DNA of 7,450 bases from an uncultured Prevotella sp. Its GTDB lineage: Bacteria > Bacteroidota > Bacteroidia > Bacteroidales > Bacteroidaceae. The stretch covers positions 1 to 7,450 of the forward strand of contig CAAFFL010000218.1 of assembly GCA_900762125.1 (NCBI GenBank). The letters are read 5' to 3'. The notes under the pieces are model-generated. The model was not told where the DNA came from. It did no database searches and was given only the letters and a program-made list of their open reading frames with translations. Below, piece by piece: positions 1-5,741 of this stretch. The first letter of the stretch is position 1. Every line of letters begins with the position of its first letter. The position numbers and the translations under genes are program-made.

Positions 1-1
1 A

Positions 2-85
2 TTGTGTGACTTGCTCATTGAACAGAAAGAGGAAGAGCCTACTGAAGGAAAATACCAGCAGCTCTGCCTCAATTTTGATGGGTAA
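2..85 (+). CDS. C-terminal end of an unidentified protein (5' end outside window)
   Basis: The reading frame starting at base 2 is open from the window edge to a TAA at 83-85 and encodes 27 residues. They are strongly charged in the middle (a Glu/Lys stretch) and end in KYQQLCLNFDG. The last residues resemble the QL-x-L-x-F peptide by which many bacterial DNA-repair proteins and polymerases (for example Y-family polymerases) bind the sliding clamp; that is inference from a very short peptide. Another frame (from base 3) is also open as far as 107, but its composition is less protein-like. The gene converges with the M23 peptidase gene, whose stop lies 60 bp away. The family cannot be identified from this fragment. 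Confidence 0.5.
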   Translation: MCDLLIEQKEEEPTEGKYQQLCLNFDG

Positions 86-105
86 CTATCAAATTGTTAC
101 TTTTT
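82..105 (+). terminator. Weak candidate terminator after the partial gene
   Basis: GTAAC (82-86) and GTTAC (96-100) form a 5-bp stem around a 9-nt loop and are followed directly by five T residues (101-105). The stem overlaps the stop codon of the partial upstream gene. Two G-T wobble pairs could lengthen it at the base. Position and T-run fit an intrinsic terminator between two convergent genes, but the stem is short and weak. Confidence 0.35.
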
Positions 106-144
106 GAAATGTTAAAGGAATCTCGTGGACAGTAGTGATACCTA

Positions 145-1110
145 TTATACATAGCGGATGATCATGCCGGGGCGCACCTTCTGGTTCTTGCGCACACCGT
201 TGAGGCGGCAGAGCGTGTCGACCGTCACGCCGACCTTCTGTGCGATGGAGGCCAGCGAGTCGCCACTGACCACCTTATAGTAGAGACGCTCAGGCGCATT
301 CTCGGCCTGCCGGATCTCAGCCGTCTCACGAGCATCGCTGCCGGGCACGCCGACGACATCCTCACGGCTGTAGCCACCATTGCCAATCTTGCCGCGCTCA
401 CGGGTCGCAACCTCAGAGTCGGCACCGTAGCGATTGCGGAGGAAGACATACTGGTCGCCCGTGACATCCTGGTTGCGGAAGTCGAAGAAGAGTGCGGGGT
501 TCAGTGCCACGCCGCAGAGACGTGTCTCAAAGTGGAGGTGAGAACCGGTGCTTCGACCGGTGTTGCCGCCGAGGCCAATAGGCTCTCCGGCGCGGACGGT
601 CTGGTTCTCCGTGACGAGTTGCTTGGAGAGGTGGCCATAGATGGTCTCCAGACCATTGGTGTGGCGGATGACGATGTAGTTGCCGTAGCCGCCGGCTTCG
701 TAGCGAACGATGCGCACCTTACCCGAGAAGGCTGCGCGGATGGTGTCACCAATATACACCTTGATGTCGAGGCCCTTGTGCTGCCGTCCCCACCGGCTAC
801 CGAAGTTGCTCGTGATGACGCGGCTCGGCGTGGGCATGCAGAAGTGACGGAGGTTGATGACGAACGAGTCGGGGAGCTCCGTGGCACGGTGTGCGTACTG
901 GTTGTCCCACTGGTCACCATAGAGTTGTGCGGCGGGTGACTGGATGTTCTCTCGCTCGATGAATGACTTCACCTCAATGGAGTCGAGCTTCTTGGCCCGT
1001 CGGTCGACGGGGGCCTGTCTGGCAAGCAGGTCTTGTGCCATCGCCGTCGTTGCGGCCGTGGCAAATAATAGTGCTATTGTTAATGTTCTTATCGTTCGCT
1101 TGAAACTCAT
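145..1110 (-). CDS. Secreted M23-family metallopeptidase with C-terminal LysM domain
   Basis: This is a predicted cell-envelope peptidoglycan endopeptidase of 321 residues. Residues 1-25 form a signal peptide (basic start, hydrophobic stretch, AMA before Q26) with no lipobox cysteine, so export to the periplasm or beyond is likely. The M23 (lysostaphin-like) domain covers about residues 90-210. The zinc-site residues are all present: H111 and D115 in HKGLD, H160 in YGH, and H191/H193 in HLHFE, so it should be catalytically competent. Residues about 277-321 are a single LysM domain (YKVVSGDSLASIAQ and a following LCRLNG), which binds the glycan backbone. The linker between them (about 215-275) is charged and probably flexible. 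The start is supported by the signal peptide directly after the ATG; no clear Shine-Dalgarno is visible, which is normal for Bacteroidota. The gene stands alone, with its own likely promoter 107-140 bp upstream. The exact bond cleaved cannot be read from the sequence. Confidence 0.93.
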   Translation of the reverse strand: MSFKRTIRTLTIALLFATAATTAMAQDLLARQAPVDRRAKKLDSIEVKSFIERENIQSPAAQLYGDQWDNQYAHRATELPDSFVINLRHFCMPTPSRVITSNFGSRWGRQHKGLDIKVYIGDTIRAAFSGKVRIVRYEAGGYGNYIVIRHTNGLETIYGHLSKQLVTENQTVRAGEPIGLGGNTGRSTGSHLHFETRLCGVALNPALFFDFRNQDVTGDQYVFLRNRYGADSEVATRERGKIGNGGYSREDVVGVPGSDARETAEIRQAENAPERLYYKVVSGDSLASIAQKVGVTVDTLCRLNGVRKNQKVRPGMIIRYV

Positions 1111-1163
1111 ATAATTTCTACTATTTTTAGGTTGGCGCTTCCCTCAGCGGCAGTTCAGACCAC

Positions 1164-1200
1164 AAAACAAAATCGATGAATCGTTCAGGCAATTCATCGA
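1164..1200 (-). terminator. Terminator-like hairpin in the leader of the M23 gene
   Basis: Read on the minus strand, TCGATGAATTG (1200-1190) pairs with CGATTCATCGA (1183-1173) over 11 positions, ten Watson-Crick and one G-T, around the 6-nt loop CCTGAA. It is followed at once by TTTTGTTTT (1172-1164). This is the classic shape of an intrinsic terminator acting on minus-strand transcripts, although the stem is A/T-rich. It lies about 105 bp past the recG stop, so it may end the recG transcript. It also lies only about 10-15 nt downstream of the expected start of transcription from the M23 promoter, so it could instead act as an attenuator in that leader. Confidence 0.6.
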
Positions 1201-1216
1201 AATTGGGGGAACATTG

Positions 1217-1250
1217 CAAAGATAATAAAAATATTCTTGATTCATGTCAA
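1217..1250 (-). promoter_or_regulatory. Likely promoter of the M23 peptidase gene
   Basis: On the minus strand TATCTTTG (1224-1217) matches the Bacteroidota -7 consensus TAnnTTTG. Upstream is TTGACA (1250-1245), which supplies the TTG of the -33 element, although the TTG-to-TATCTTTG distance (23 bp) is a little longer than typical. The same TTGACA is followed after exactly 17 bp by TATTAT (1227-1222), which looks like a standard sigma-70 promoter overlapping the Bacteroidota element. Predicted transcription start is around 1210, giving a leader of about 100 nt before the M23 start codon. Confidence 0.6.
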
Positions 1251-1304
1251 GTCTTAAAAGATTTAACATGAAAGCGTAACGAAACTGTAACTTCTTAACA
1301 CTTG

Positions 1305-3404
1305 TTAGCTTATCGCCGACCAGTTAATGTTGGTCTTGCGGAGCTCGCGCAGATGGTTCCAAAGCAGACTGTATTCGGCACTGTTGGCCTCCGGGTCGGC
1401 ATCGATGACACGCTGTGCCTCATCGCGGGCCATCTGCACGATCTGTCCGTCGCGGGCGATGTCGGCAATCTTCAGGTCGAAGGCCATGCCACTCTGCTGT
1501 GTGCCCTCGAGGTCGCCGGGGCCACGGAGCTTCAGGTCGGCCTCGGCGATGCGGAAGCCGTCGTTGGTCTCGCACATGATGTTGATGCGCTTCTTCGTCT
1601 CCTCCGAGAGGTCGTAGCCCGTGACGAGGATGCAGAAGCTCTGCTTCGCACCACGTCCCACGCGACCGCGGAGCTGGTGGAGCTGCGACAGTCCGAAGCG
1701 CTGCGCCTCCATGATGACCATCACCGAGGCGTTAGGCACGTTCACGCCCACCTCGATGACCGTCGTGGCGACGAGGATCTGCGTCTCACCGCGCACGAAG
1801 CGCTGCATCTCCGCCTCCTTCTCCGCAGGCTTCATCTGTCCGTGCACCTTGCTGAGCTGGAACTCGGGGAACACCTCGCAGAGCGCCTTGTAGCCCTCCT
1901 CCAGATCCTTCAGGTCCATCTTCTCGCTCTCCTTGATCAGGGGGAATACGATGTAGGCCTGCCGTCCTTGCTGTATCTGCCGGCGGATGCTCTGGTAGAG
2001 ACTCGTCAGTTGGTTTTCGTACTTATGGATGGTCTCGATGGGCTTGCGTCCTGGCGGCAGCTCGTCGATGACGCTCACGTCGAGGTCGCCATAGATGGTC
2101 ATCGCCAGTGTGCGAGGGATGGGCGTGGCGGTCATCACGAGGATGTGGGGTGGGTTCTCGCCCTTGCCCCACAACTTCGCCCGCTGTGCCACGCCGAAGC
2201 GGTGCTGCTCGTCGACGACGGCGAGACCGAGGTGGTGAAACTGTACGGTGTCCTCGATGATGGCATGCGTGCCGACGAGGATGTCGACCGACCCATTCTG
2301 CAAGCCCGTGAGCACCTCTTCGCGTCGTTTGCCCTTGACGATGCCTGTGAGGAGCTCCACGCGGAGGTCGATGCCCTTGAGGAACTCGCGGATGGTGGCG
2401 AGGTGCTGCTCGGCAAGGATCTCCGTGGGCGCCATGATGCATGCCTGGAAGCCGTTGTCGATGGCGATGAGCATCGCCATGAGTGCCACGAGCGTCTTGC
2501 CCGAGCCGACGTCACCCTGCAGGAGGCGGTTCATTTGCCGGCCGGTGAGCATGTCCGCACGGATCTCGTGCATGACACGCTTCTGCGCACCAGTGAGTTC
2601 GAAGGGGAGGTTGTGCTGGAAGAAGTCGTTGAACACCGGGCCGACGTGGTTGAAGATGTAGCCGCGGTACTTCTTCCGGTGCTCGGAGGCATAGCGCAGA
2701 ATGTTGAGCTGGACATAGAACAGCTCCTCAAACTTCAGTCGGACCTGTGCCCGCTGCACGTCGTCGAGGTTCTTGGGATAGTGGATCTTGCGCAGGGCGT
2801 CCTCGCGGGGGATGAGGTGCAGGCGCTGCGTGATGCTCGGCAGGAGTGTCTCTGGCAACGATCCTTCGGGGAGCTTCTCGACGAGCTTCTTTGTCATCCT
2901 CTCCATCTGGCGGGAGAGGATGCCGCGGTCCTTCATCACCTGCGTGGTGTTATAATAAGGCTGCATGCCCATCTCCGAGAGCTGGATATCGGCCGCCTTG
3001 TCCAGCTCCGGATGGGAGAACTGCCAGCGGCCCATGTAGGGCTGTGGCTTACCAAAGATGATGTATTCCTCGCCAACCTTATAGTTCTTGTAGATCCACT
3101 CTGCGCCACGGAACCAGACGATGTCCGCCACGCCGAAGCCATCGCTGATATGCGCGACGATGCGCTTCTGCCGCGGCTTCGAGGCAAACTCCTCAAAGCT
3201 CAAGATCTTCGCTTTGATCTGCACGAACGGCATCGCGCCGGTGAGCTCGTTGATGCGGTAGATCTTCGAGCGGTCGACATATTTATAAGGGTAGTACTCC
3301 AGCAGGTCACCCCACGTCTGGATATTGAGCTCCTTGCTCAATATCGACTTCCTCATAGGTCCTACGCCCGGGAGGTACATGATGTCCTGCTGAAGTATAT
3401 CCAT
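1305..3404 (-). CDS. recG: ATP-dependent DNA helicase RecG
   Basis: RecG is a double-strand DNA translocase that regresses stalled replication forks and moves Holliday and R-loop junctions. The protein has 699 residues, close to E. coli RecG (693). Residues about 1-50 hold a helix-hairpin-like start (YLPGVGPMRKSIL), and about 55-150 are the OB-fold wedge domain that splits the fork. The helicase core is complete: Walker A GDVGSGKT (297-304), DEQH box (398-401), motif III TATPIPRTL (425-433) and motif VI QLRGRVGRG (577-585). The TRG region typical of RecG follows (LRGPGDLEGTQQSG, 627-640). No key residue is missing. The start at 3404 gives the MDILQQDIMYLPGVGP beginning expected for Bacteroidota RecG and has an AGAGG shortly before it. 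It lies 89 bp after ispD, probably in the same transcript. A G/C-rich palindrome ends 18 nt before the start codon and may affect its translation. Confidence 0.97.
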   Translation of the reverse strand: MDILQQDIMYLPGVGPMRKSILSKELNIQTWGDLLEYYPYKYVDRSKIYRINELTGAMPFVQIKAKILSFEEFASKPRQKRIVAHISDGFGVADIVWFRGAEWIYKNYKVGEEYIIFGKPQPYMGRWQFSHPELDKAADIQLSEMGMQPYYNTTQVMKDRGILSRQMERMTKKLVEKLPEGSLPETLLPSITQRLHLIPREDALRKIHYPKNLDDVQRAQVRLKFEELFYVQLNILRYASEHRKKYRGYIFNHVGPVFNDFFQHNLPFELTGAQKRVMHEIRADMLTGRQMNRLLQGDVGSGKTLVALMAMLIAIDNGFQACIMAPTEILAEQHLATIREFLKGIDLRVELLTGIVKGKRREEVLTGLQNGSVDILVGTHAIIEDTVQFHHLGLAVVDEQHRFGVAQRAKLWGKGENPPHILVMTATPIPRTLAMTIYGDLDVSVIDELPPGRKPIETIHKYENQLTSLYQSIRRQIQQGRQAYIVFPLIKESEKMDLKDLEEGYKALCEVFPEFQLSKVHGQMKPAEKEAEMQRFVRGETQILVATTVIEVGVNVPNASVMVIMEAQRFGLSQLHQLRGRVGRGAKQSFCILVTGYDLSEETKKRINIMCETNDGFRIAEADLKLRGPGDLEGTQQSGMAFDLKIADIARDGQIVQMARDEAQRVIDADPEANSAEYSLLWNHLRELRKTNINWSAIS
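3321..3345 (-). repeat. Perfect 10-bp inverted repeat inside the start of recG
   Basis: GATATTGAGC (3321-3330) and GCTCAATATC (3336-3345) are exact reverse complements separated by 5 bases. In the recG mRNA this hairpin covers codons 20-28 (within SILSKELNI), and its loop reads AAGGA. The left arm uses ATA and TTG codons, which look uncommon in this G/C-ending gene. It may be a chance product of the coding sequence. Confidence 0.5.
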
Positions 3405-3422
3405 AAGCCTCTTTTCCCCCGA

Positions 3423-3457
3423 CCCCTCTCCCCCTCCGCTTCGCTATGGGAGAGGGG
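3423..3457. repeat. G/C-rich REP-like palindrome in the ispD-recG gap
   Basis: CCCCTCTCCC (3423-3432) and GGGAGAGGGG (3448-3457) form a perfect 10-bp stem around a 15-base spacer (CCTCCGCTTCGCTAT). Neither strand has a T-run after the stem, so it is not an ordinary intrinsic terminator. Composition, symmetry and intergenic position resemble REP-type palindromes that occur in many copies in some bacterial genomes; copy number here cannot be seen from one window. On the minus strand the arm is followed by TCGGGGGAAAAGAGGCTT and then the recG ATG, so the element lies right against the ribosome-binding region of recG. Confidence 0.6.
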
Positions 3458-3493
3458 AAGTCAGTATGTTCTGTTATACCCTAATCGGTAATA

Positions 3494-4165
3494 TTAATTT
3501 TGAATTATGAATTGTGCAAGCTTCAGGTCGAACGGCGTGGTGAGTTTGATGTTCTCGCGGTTGCCATTGACCATCGTGACCGTGTGGCCGAGACGCTCAA
3601 TGACCGAGGCGTCGTCGGTGAACGCGTCGTCGTAGGGCTGGCGGAAGGCGTGCTTCGCCAGCTGGATGTCGAAGACCTGTGGCGTCTGCACTGAGCGATA
3701 ACGGCTGCGGAGGACGTTCTCGCCCGTGCCATCGTCGTGGAGGAGGCGCAGCGTGTCGGTGACGGGCAGCACGGGGATACATGCTCCCGAGCGACTGGCC
3801 TCGTCGAAGCAGCGGCCGATGGTGTCCACGGAGACAAACGGCCGCACGCCGTCGTGGATGGCGACGAGGCCCTCGGCATTGTCGGGGATGGCGTTCAGTC
3901 CGCTCAGCGATGAGGCAAAGCGTGTGTCGCCACCGTCGGCGATGCGGTGGGGCAGGGTGAACTGGTGCTTCTGGCATAGTTCCCGCCAATAGGGCTGATG
4001 GTCGCGCGGCAGCACGAGGATGATCTGCATCGACGGGTCATACTCATGAAACCGCTCGATGGTGCGCATCAGCACGGGACATCCACCCACGGGCAGAAAC
4101 TGCTTTGGCAGGTCGGCACCCATCCTCAGGCCTTTTCCGCCGGCAACGATGATTGTATAGTTCAT
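3494..4165 (-). CDS. ispD: 2-C-methyl-D-erythritol 4-phosphate cytidylyltransferase IspD
   Basis: IspD joins CTP and 2-C-methyl-D-erythritol 4-phosphate to give CDP-ME and pyrophosphate, the third step of the MEP pathway to isopentenyl diphosphate; it is cytosolic. The protein has 223 residues, a normal single-domain length. Visible family signatures are the nucleotide-binding AGGKGLRMG (8-16, with R14), PKQFLPVGG (20-28, with K21), GGDTRFAS (78-85), IHDGVRPF (103-110, with D105 for the metal), QTPQ (160-163), TDDAS (183-187) and NIKLTTPFD (205-213, with K207). All expected catalytic positions are filled. There is no IspF fusion. Its ATG overlaps the TGA of the DJ-1 gene by four bases (ATGA), so translation is probably coupled. 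TarI/YgbP-type cytidylyltransferases are related, but the motif set and gene context fit IspD better. Confidence 0.94.
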   Translation of the reverse strand: MNYTIIVAGGKGLRMGADLPKQFLPVGGCPVLMRTIERFHEYDPSMQIILVLPRDHQPYWRELCQKHQFTLPHRIADGGDTRFASSLSGLNAIPDNAEGLVAIHDGVRPFVSVDTIGRCFDEASRSGACIPVLPVTDTLRLLHDDGTGENVLRSRYRSVQTPQVFDIQLAKHAFRQPYDDAFTDDASVIERLGHTVTMVNGNRENIKLTTPFDLKLAQFIIQN

Positions 4166-4728
4166 TTTCCCATCAAATGAGCATACTGCATCTTCACTTG
4201 CAATGCCTTGACCTTCTCCTCGCCGATGAAGTAGCTCAGGATGCGATAGGCGTAGGGCAGTGTGGCGGCAGGGCCTTCGCCGGTGATGATGAGGCCGTCC
4301 TCCTCAAAGAGGGCGCCGGTGTAGGTGGCACTGGTGAGGTACTCCTGGAAGCCGGGCGAGCAGGTCGCCTTCTTGCCCTTGAGGATGCCGAGCGAGCCGA
4401 GCACCATCGGGGCAGCGCAGATGGCGCCCACGCGTCCGCCGCGCTCCACCTGCCGCAGCAGGGCCTGTCGCACACCCTCGTGAGCATTGAGGTTCGTCGA
4501 GCCGGGCATGCCGCCGGGCAACAGCAGCATGTCCGCATCGCTGAAGTCGCCTGCCGTCTCGAAGACGAGGTCGGCCTTGACGGTGATGCCGTGGGAGGTC
4601 TCCACCCATTCGGAACCGGTGATGCTCACCGTCTTGATGTCTACGCCGCCGCGACGCAGGATGTCTACGGGTGCCAAGGCTTCGATCTCCTCGCAGCCGT
4701 TGGCAAGAAATTCATATACTTTTGCCAT
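4162..4728 (-). CDS. DJ-1/PfpI (YajL-like) family protein
   Basis: This 188-residue protein belongs to the DJ-1/ThiJ/PfpI superfamily (class I glutamine amidotransferase-like fold) and is likely a cytosolic stress-related or glyoxal-handling protein. The nucleophile elbow GAICAAP places the reactive cysteine at C104. E16 in NGCEEIEA corresponds to the conserved acidic residue that hydrogen-bonds it (E18 in human DJ-1). LLLPGGMPG (68-76) is the usual glycine-rich loop. The position matching DJ-1 H126 appears to be Ser (in TCSPGF), as in YajL-like members that lack this histidine, so a protease function is unlikely. Proposed roles of the family (chaperone, deglycase, glyoxalase III) are disputed and cannot be told apart from sequence. 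The gene is first in a probable operon with ispD and recG, with a good Bacteroidota promoter 55-84 bp upstream. The start gives the standard MAKVYEFLANGCEE opening; no strong Shine-Dalgarno is seen. Confidence 0.9.
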   Translation of the reverse strand: MAKVYEFLANGCEEIEALAPVDILRRGGVDIKTVSITGSEWVETSHGITVKADLVFETAGDFSDADMLLLPGGMPGSTNLNAHEGVRQALLRQVERGGRVGAICAAPMVLGSLGILKGKKATCSPGFQEYLTSATYTGALFEEDGLIITGEGPAATLPYAYRILSYFIGEEKVKALQVKMQYAHLMGK

Positions 4729-4754
4729 AATCTGATGATTTTATCAATTAATTG

Positions 4755-4793
4755 TTGTATATTTGTCGTGCTAATCCATCTGCAAATATACAA
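4755..4793. repeat. 11-bp inverted repeat containing two opposed -7 elements
   Basis: TTGTATATTTG (4755-4765) and CAAATATACAA (4783-4793) are exact reverse complements separated by 17 bases. Each arm contains a TATATTTG promoter element, one per strand, pointing towards each other. The repeat could simply reflect two similar promoters, or it could be a binding site for a dimeric regulator. The 17-base centre shows no symmetry of its own. Confidence 0.6.
4758..4765 (+). promoter_or_regulatory. nadK: Candidate -7 element for nadK
   Basis: TATATTTG is a perfect match to the Bacteroidota -7 consensus TAnnTTTG and points towards nadK, 85 bp upstream of its ATG. No TTG is found at the expected -33 distance, so the promoter call rests on the -7 element alone. 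Confidence 0.4.
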
Positions 4794-4812
4794 AAACTTA
4801 CTGGTTTGGCAA
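4783..4812 (-). promoter_or_regulatory. Promoter of the DJ-1 gene-ispD-recG unit
   Basis: On the minus strand TTG (4812-4810) is followed after 19 bp by TATATTTG (4790-4783). Both elements and the spacing agree with the Bacteroidota sigma-ABfr type consensus. Predicted transcription start is near 4777, giving a leader of roughly 50 nt before the DJ-1-family start codon at 4728. This is the best promoter match in the window. Confidence 0.7.
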
Positions 4813-4850
4813 TGCGCAGCATGGATAAAGATGATTAAAACGACGACAAC

Positions 4851-5738
4851 ATGCACAATAAACCGTTACGTTTCGCCATCATCGGCAACGACTATCAGGC
4901 TCTCAAGTCGATGGCCATCCAGCGTGTGATGGACCATCTGAAACAGCGTGGCGCTGAGGTGTGGATCGACCGACCTTATTATTACTTCCTCACGAAGGTG
5001 CTCAACCTGGACATCCCCTGCACGGGCGTCTTTGATGAGTACAATTTCGACGTCGACTTCGTCATCTCCCTCGGTGGCGACGGCACGTTCCTCAAGGCCG
5101 CCAACCGTGCCGGAGCGAAGGAGATACCCATCATCGGCATCAACATGGGGCGGCTGGGATTCCTGGCCGACATCCTGCCGGCGGAGGTCGAGCAGGCCCT
5201 CGACGAGGTCTACAGTGGCGACTACCAGGTGGAGGAGCACACGGTCATCATGATGGAGACCGACGGCGAGCCGCTGGAGGGCAGTCCCTATGCCCTCAAC
5301 GACATCGCACTGCTCAAGCGCGACAATGCCGCGATGATCGCCGTGCGCTGTAGCATCAACGGTGTCTACCTCGTCACCTACCAGGCCGACGGTCTCATCG
5401 TCTGTACGCCGACGGGCTCCACGGCCTACAGCCTCTCCAACGGCGGACCGATCATCGTGCCCACGGCCAACGACCTCTGTATCACGCCGGTGGCACCCCA
5501 CAGTCTGAACATCCGGCCCATCGTCATCAACGACGACGTCTCCATCACGCTGGAGGTGGAGAGCCGAAGCCATAACTTCCTCGCCGCCATCGACGGACGG
5601 TCGGAGAAGCTGCGGGAGGGCACGAAGGTCACCATCCGCAAGGCACCCTACCGCATCAAGATTGTCAAGCACAAGGGTGCCCACTACTCCTCCACGCTCC
5701 GCGACAAGCTGATGTGGGGGTCGGATAAAAGGGCGTAA
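4851..5738 (+). CDS. nadK: NAD kinase
   Basis: NadK phosphorylates the 2'-hydroxyl of the adenosine ribose of NAD to make NADP, setting the cell's NADP(H) pool; it is a cytosolic oligomer. The protein has 295 residues, normal for Bacteroidota. The diagnostic GGDGT (75-79, catalytic D77) sits in FVISLGGDGTFLKAANR. The second signature N150-D151 in YALNDIALLKR, the DGLIVCTPTGSTAYSLSNGGP stretch (180-200) and VAPHSLNIRPIV (214-225) are also intact, followed by the C-terminal SHNFLAAIDG region. The start at 4851 puts the first beta strand (LRFAIIGNDYQ) at residues 6-16, a slightly longer N-terminus than the MKFAIFGN type known from Bacteroides. An in-frame ATG at 4821 is followed by a stop after five codons, so it cannot be the start. 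The gene is divergent from the DJ-1 gene and lies 3 bp from the following ABC transporter gene, so those two are probably co-transcribed. Confidence 0.96.
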   Translation: MHNKPLRFAIIGNDYQALKSMAIQRVMDHLKQRGAEVWIDRPYYYFLTKVLNLDIPCTGVFDEYNFDVDFVISLGGDGTFLKAANRAGAKEIPIIGINMGRLGFLADILPAEVEQALDEVYSGDYQVEEHTVIMMETDGEPLEGSPYALNDIALLKRDNAAMIAVRCSINGVYLVTYQADGLIVCTPTGSTAYSLSNGGPIIVPTANDLCITPVAPHSLNIRPIVINDDVSITLEVESRSHNFLAAIDGRSEKLREGTKVTIRKAPYRIKIVKHKGAHYSSTLRDKLMWGSDKRA

Positions 5739-5741
5739 AAG

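Noticed and set aside
532..939. 135-codon plus-strand open frame opposite the M23 peptidase
   Set aside because: It overlaps the catalytic domain of a convincing peptidase gene and shows no recognisable motif or start signal.
1290..1315. Small inverted repeat (TAAC/GTTA) next to the recG stop as a terminator
   Set aside because: The stem has only four pairs and no T-run follows on the minus strand; the hairpin at 1164-1200 is a far better candidate.
3423..3457. G/C palindrome before recG as an intrinsic terminator of ispD
   Set aside because: Neither strand has a run of T after the stem, and on the minus strand the element leads directly into the recG start codon.
1302..3491. 729-codon plus-strand open frame exactly opposite recG
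   Set aside because: It is aligned codon-for-codon with recG on the other strand. Stops there require TTA, CTA or TCA codons in recG, which this G/C-ending gene avoids, so the frame stays open by composition. Its translation is repetitive in Leu, Val, Asp and His and shows no domain, while recG is complete.
4821..4838. Five-codon upstream ORF in frame with nadK (ATG at 4821, TAA at 4836)
   Set aside because: It has no ribosome-binding signal or regulatory peptide character; ATG followed by a nearby stop is expected by chance in an A/T-rich gap.
4153..4929. 258-codon plus-strand open frame across the DJ-1 gene, the divergent promoter region and the start of nadK
   Set aside because: It runs through a promoter region and two well-supported genes in other frames; the translation changes character abruptly and has no family signature.
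4866..5684. 272-codon minus-strand open frame opposite nadK
   Set aside because: It is the same codon-aligned antisense artefact; nadK carries every family motif and the antisense product shows none.
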